DNA of 64,000 bases from Combretum micranthum (lineage: Eukaryota; Streptophyta; Magnoliopsida; Myrtales; Combretaceae). This document shows positions 60,901 to 64,000 of this stretch, one piece after another (the stretch's first letter is position 1; every line of letters starts with the position of its first letter). A program made the position numbers and the translations under genes. The DNA lies in assembly GCA_024138025.1 (NCBI GenBank), contig JAMXBD010003397.1, positions 58,371 through 122,370 of the forward strand, given 5' to 3'. A model generated the notes under the pieces. The model had not been told where the DNA came from. It made no database searches and saw only the letters and a program-made list of their open reading frames with translations.

Positions 60901-61868
60901 CAAGTGTTTCCACATCTTTAGCTTAAAGCTCATGGGGATTTTTAAATAGAATCACACATGAATGATCTTGCCATTACATGCTTTTAAGATAATGAAGTGT
61001 AGATCTATTACCTATTAGATGTGTGGAGTAAGAAATTTGAAGAAAATATGGAGTGTGTGTATATAAGGGGAGGTCACGGTTTTGCAAGGAGAGAGGAGGA
61101 GAGAAGAGAAAATTTTGCAAGGGTTTGTTTATATGAAAAGTGGAAAAGTGAAATGAAGTTGGTATAAAGAGATATATATAGAAAAGTGGATTAAGGTTTG
61201 TGTAATAAAAGAAAATAAATAAAACAAATTGAGAGAGGAAAGAGGGAGGGGGCACCGACTCCATCAAGAGGAAGAGAGAGAGATGTGTGTTGAATAAGCT
61301 TCAAAATTAAATAATAATTTAAGTAATAAAAGTTGTTTGGAAAAGTAAATTGTAAGGAAAAATTATGAAATATTATAGGAATAGGTTGTAAGGATGTAAG
61401 AAGTAGAGTATGGGTAGTTGTACTTGTGAATAGTAGATTAGAAGTCAAAAAGTAGATAGACAATTAAAGTACCGATAGTAAAGAAAATACAATAAAAGGT
61501 TATAACTGTAACTTTTATAATCCGAAAATTTATATAACTGATATATTTGGAAATCTTATGAAATTACGAGTCTAACGTATTAATAACGTGTATTTAATAT
61601 CTCGAGCTCAAGACAAGTTTTGCAAAGTTTGTATTCGATCGGGTTCGAAATATGTTGAAAATTAGCTAATATGATCTTTTTAAGCACCTAATATTATTAC
61701 GAACCAAACTTCACTCTTCACTCCTATTTCGACTTATTGGTTTAGGAATGCGGGGTTGCCGGATCTAAATTGCTAGGTTTCCTATGAATTTGTTGACTTA
61801 AGATTTTCGGTTGACTTTTCCTATTTAGGGTTTGAAATTGATATTATCCTAAAAATTAGGGATTTACA

Positions 61869-62640
61869 TGGACCCTTGAATTTCTGGCTTTCAAGATAGG
61901 GCACCAGGTGCCATACATGGAAGATATTGTTACTTTCTTTGCATTCAATCAGTATAAGAGTGTCTCTATGCGACACTTTATCGAAGCTTTAGGTTTGTAT
62001 GAAGATAATAATGAAGTGTATAGTAGAGAGTTTGGGGAACTGCCAGTTAATATCCCAGATAAGGGAAAGGATTTTTCCAAGGAATTAGTTGATGATACTT
62101 TTTTCCATCCAACACCAAAGGGTACATTCAAGAAATTCAATGTCGGGTCTTGCATTACATGTTGGTAAGATCAATTTTCTCAAAATTGGAGGTACAAGCA
62201 CAATTGCATAAGGAGATTCACATCATCTATACTATATGATAAATGGGTATAGGATGAATGTAGGATTATTAGTGGTGTGGGGTATCAAACACCAAGCTAG
62301 TTTTCAAGGCAAGGGAGTATTTGTTGGTGGGCTAATCACTAGAGTGTTAAGGAATTTGGGTTCTTGGCTAAAGAAGGACCCATCTAATATAAAGCGTGTG
62401 ATTTTAAATTGTTGAATGATACTGCATTCAAGAGATGAGGCTATAGTAGAGTGGAAACAACTAATTTTGATACTAAGGCTGAAGGGGTGGAAATGCCACA
62501 ACAAGAAGCAACACCTAGTACTCTGTAACCAATTCAATATGTTGGAGAAAGAAGTAAAGGAGCTTAAGGCAAAATTGAAAGAATTTGAAGAAAAATATAA
62601 CAGGGATATGAAAGAACTTAAGAAGGCTTCACATAAGTAA
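61869..62640 (+). pseudogene. Athila-like ORF1 remnant, part after the solo LTR
   Basis: The frame continues LEFLAFKIGHQVPYMEDIV (from about 61876), then SMRHFIEALGLYED, stops near 62168, and after lesions reads GVFVGGLITRVLRNLG near 62316. A final segment (about 62530..62637) is a Lys/Glu-rich coiled coil with LEKEVKELKAKLKEFEEK. This order (LTLEFLxT, ALGLY, GGxITR, coiled coil) is typical of the Athila-type ORF1 and 'putative plant transposon protein' domain. Confidence 0.65.
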
Positions 62641-62664
62641 TAGCCTTGATCGCTCAATCTCTTA

Positions 62665-63182
62665 TAAGGAATGCAACCGGGGCGGGTTTTTGAAACCCGA
62701 ACCCGACCCAAGTCTTAATAGGTATCCCAGAACCCAAGAAAAACCCTATCGGGTTTTTTTATCATTCCCAAAACCCGACCCGCTAAGGTTTTAAAGAACC
62801 CATAACCAACTCGACCTGACCCGACTACAAGATTTTCAATTTAAAAAAAAAAAAAAGCAAAAGAAAGAATTTTGTTTTAAGTTATTAATGGTACAAACAC
62901 TTATATTGAAAGAATGAATTTTAGACAATAATATCATATAAAATGATGCAAACATTTCATTTCCATTTACTTTCATACATAGAATATAAATGGGTTCTTT
63001 GCTTTAATAACTTAATATTTTTAATTTATGCCGGATCGGGTTTTCCCAATGGGTTACATAATAAACCCAAAACCCAACTCGATAACTTATTGGGTTTTTT
63101 TTTTTTAATCTCAAAACCTATAAGGTTTTTAGCGGATTGAGCGGTCGAGTACCCTATAACGACCTACTCACTTGCATCCCTA
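62665..63182. mobile_element. hAT-type MITE with perfect 8-bp duplication
   Basis: Ends are TAAGGAATGCAA and, reverse complemented from the right, TAGGGATGCAA. The perfect 8-bp direct repeat ATCTCTTA flanks it at 62657..62664 and 63183..63190, the size made by hAT transposases. Inside, AACCCG/CGGGTT motifs recur in both orientations near both ends, as in a well-known class of plant hAT MITEs with GGCGGGTT-rich subtermini. It is 518 bp and non-coding. Confidence 0.85.
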
Positions 63183-63190
63183 ATCTCTTA

Positions 63191-63430
63191 CACAACCCCC
63201 ACAACCTAGGAGGCCACACCTGAGCTTAGGTGGTTGAGTCACATTTTGATAATGATAATGATGACAATGATGCCATAACTCACTTTCCTATTTCCCATAT
63301 GTCCTCACTACCACAAAACCAAACATAAACCCTACCTTCATTATAAATACAACAAGAGCAAATCTCATAAGTCTAAACACAAAATCAAATACTCTCCTCT
63401 CATGAAACATAAGCTAATTCCCCTACAGAC
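63191..63430 (+). promoter_or_regulatory. TATA-led leader upstream of a coding remnant
   Basis: TATAAATA at 63342..63349 is followed by an A/C-rich leader of about 80 bases before an ATG at 63431. The layout is that of an expressed plant unit, either a gene or an element promoter. Confidence 0.4.
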
Positions 63431-64000
63431 ATGTTCCCTATAGATCCTATTCCTCAAATTCTTACTCCTAACCCACATCCCCAACAAACACAACAACCAT
63501 AACCACCAATAAGAGGAAAGAAACATGTTTCCTCAATTCAACCTTTTCCAAAGATATATGCTAAAAGAACAAAAACTCTTGCAAGGAAGCTACCCATTAG
63601 AAGAAAGTTGTTAATCAGAGTTGAAGACTTTGATGAAAAAAATATTAGTAAGAATCTGAAAAGGGTAATGGAGCAAGTAATGGCATCAGCTGAAGCTGAT
63701 GAAGGTGTCGGAGGTGATACTAATGGTGCTACCAGTGTTTGGAAGGATGGTGCTTAAAAAAGATTGTAGAAAAGATAATGCCATAGTCCCTAATAGCATA
63801 GGCCTAAACATGGCTCCAATGGAAGAGGAAGATAAACAAAGTGAATAACCAGTAGCTGACTCATAATTTTATGATCTAAAAAGGGATATAGTTGCTGGTG
63901 TTGATGAAGTGATTGGAGCTACCTGATATAAAGGTGACTAGAATTGTAATGGAAGCAGTCGATGAAGAGGATATCCATACTGCATCCACACATAATGAAG
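63431..64000 (+). pseudogene. Unrecognised coding remnant running off the window
   Basis: The frame 63431..63757 is 109 codons with one in-frame stop at codon 24. It starts MFPIDPIPQILTPNPH, then has a basic segment (KRTKTLARKLPIRRK) and an acidic Gly-rich tail. Beyond it, 63760..64000 holds further coding-looking text in shifted frames (for example NMAPMEEEDKQSE). It may be the N-terminal part of another Athila-like ORF1, given the neighbour at 61869, but there is no domain to prove this. Confidence 0.4.

Larger units (their letters stand above)
55838..61868 (-). mobile_element. Solo LTR of the long-LTR family, minus orientation, split by another LTR
   Basis: The left edge reads TATCATGCCCC (family edge TGTCACGCCCC, mutated) and the right edge GATTTACA. 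It is flanked by TTGAC (55833..55837) and TGGAC (61869..61873), a one-mismatch duplication. Without the inner LTR it is about 3.8 kb, within the range of its relatives. A TATA-like TATATATA on the minus strand is at 61173..61180. Removing it with one duplication copy rejoins the Athila-like frame as RLT-LEFLAF. Confidence 0.85.

Noticed and set aside
60974..61463. Overlapping minus-strand ORFs of 90-97 codons
   Set aside because: They are translations of the LTR promoter leader (Ser/Pro/Thr/Phe-rich from CT-rich DNA), seen also in the other LTR copies.

Overview
The window is plant nuclear DNA, very probably from a eudicot. It is AT-rich, has GT-AG introns, and is dominated by transposable elements in several nested layers. 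I can support one host gene: an 11-exon minus-strand gene (24806..46796) for a mitochondrial NDUFAF5-type methyltransferase-like protein, a complex I assembly factor. I assembled it exon by exon. All ten junctions are GT-AG, reading phase is kept throughout, and the product is 340 residues. About 95% of the locus is intron. Intron 3 holds a dead LINE, and intron 8 holds a full-length but dead Ty3/gypsy chromovirus; both lie in sense with the gene.

Left part (1-24.8 kb). A decayed Ty3/gypsy element on the minus strand (element A) runs from a partial 5' LTR (about 8690..7988) through a primer-binding site (7980..7962), an extra ORF upstream of gag (about 7850..6706) and a gag with zinc knuckles (about 6262..5076), then leftwards out of the window. 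A plus-strand solo LTR (1176..4693, target duplication ATATT) sits inside it. To the right is a decayed Mutator-like transposon (MULE) whose transposase is followed, across an intron, by a plant mobile domain (PMD). The PMD is split by a minus-strand solo LTR (12281..21129, duplication GAGAT), which is itself split by a second solo LTR of the same family (16262..20617, duplication CCTCG). A short hairpin-rich repeat module (about 23060..23640) separates this from the gene.

Right part (46.8-64 kb). A CT-rich, apparently TATA-less promoter region precedes the gene. A second, internally deleted MULE (about 47484..51487) keeps long imperfect terminal inverted repeats and fuses a MULE DNA-binding domain directly to the C-terminal part of a PMD. 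After mostly featureless AT-rich DNA comes a decayed Athila-like ORF1, split by a minus-strand solo LTR of the same family as those on the left (55838..61868). That LTR is split in turn by a plus-strand solo LTR of another family (57477..59707), which carries a cluster of GCCGGCGTA-type half-sites upstream of its TATA box. A hAT-type MITE (62665..63182) with a perfect 8-bp duplication follows, and the window ends in a TATA-led coding remnant.

Apart from the methyltransferase gene, the sequence is a layered insertion record. Several insertion joints can be checked at base level, because removing the insertion and one duplication copy rejoins the interrupted reading frame.
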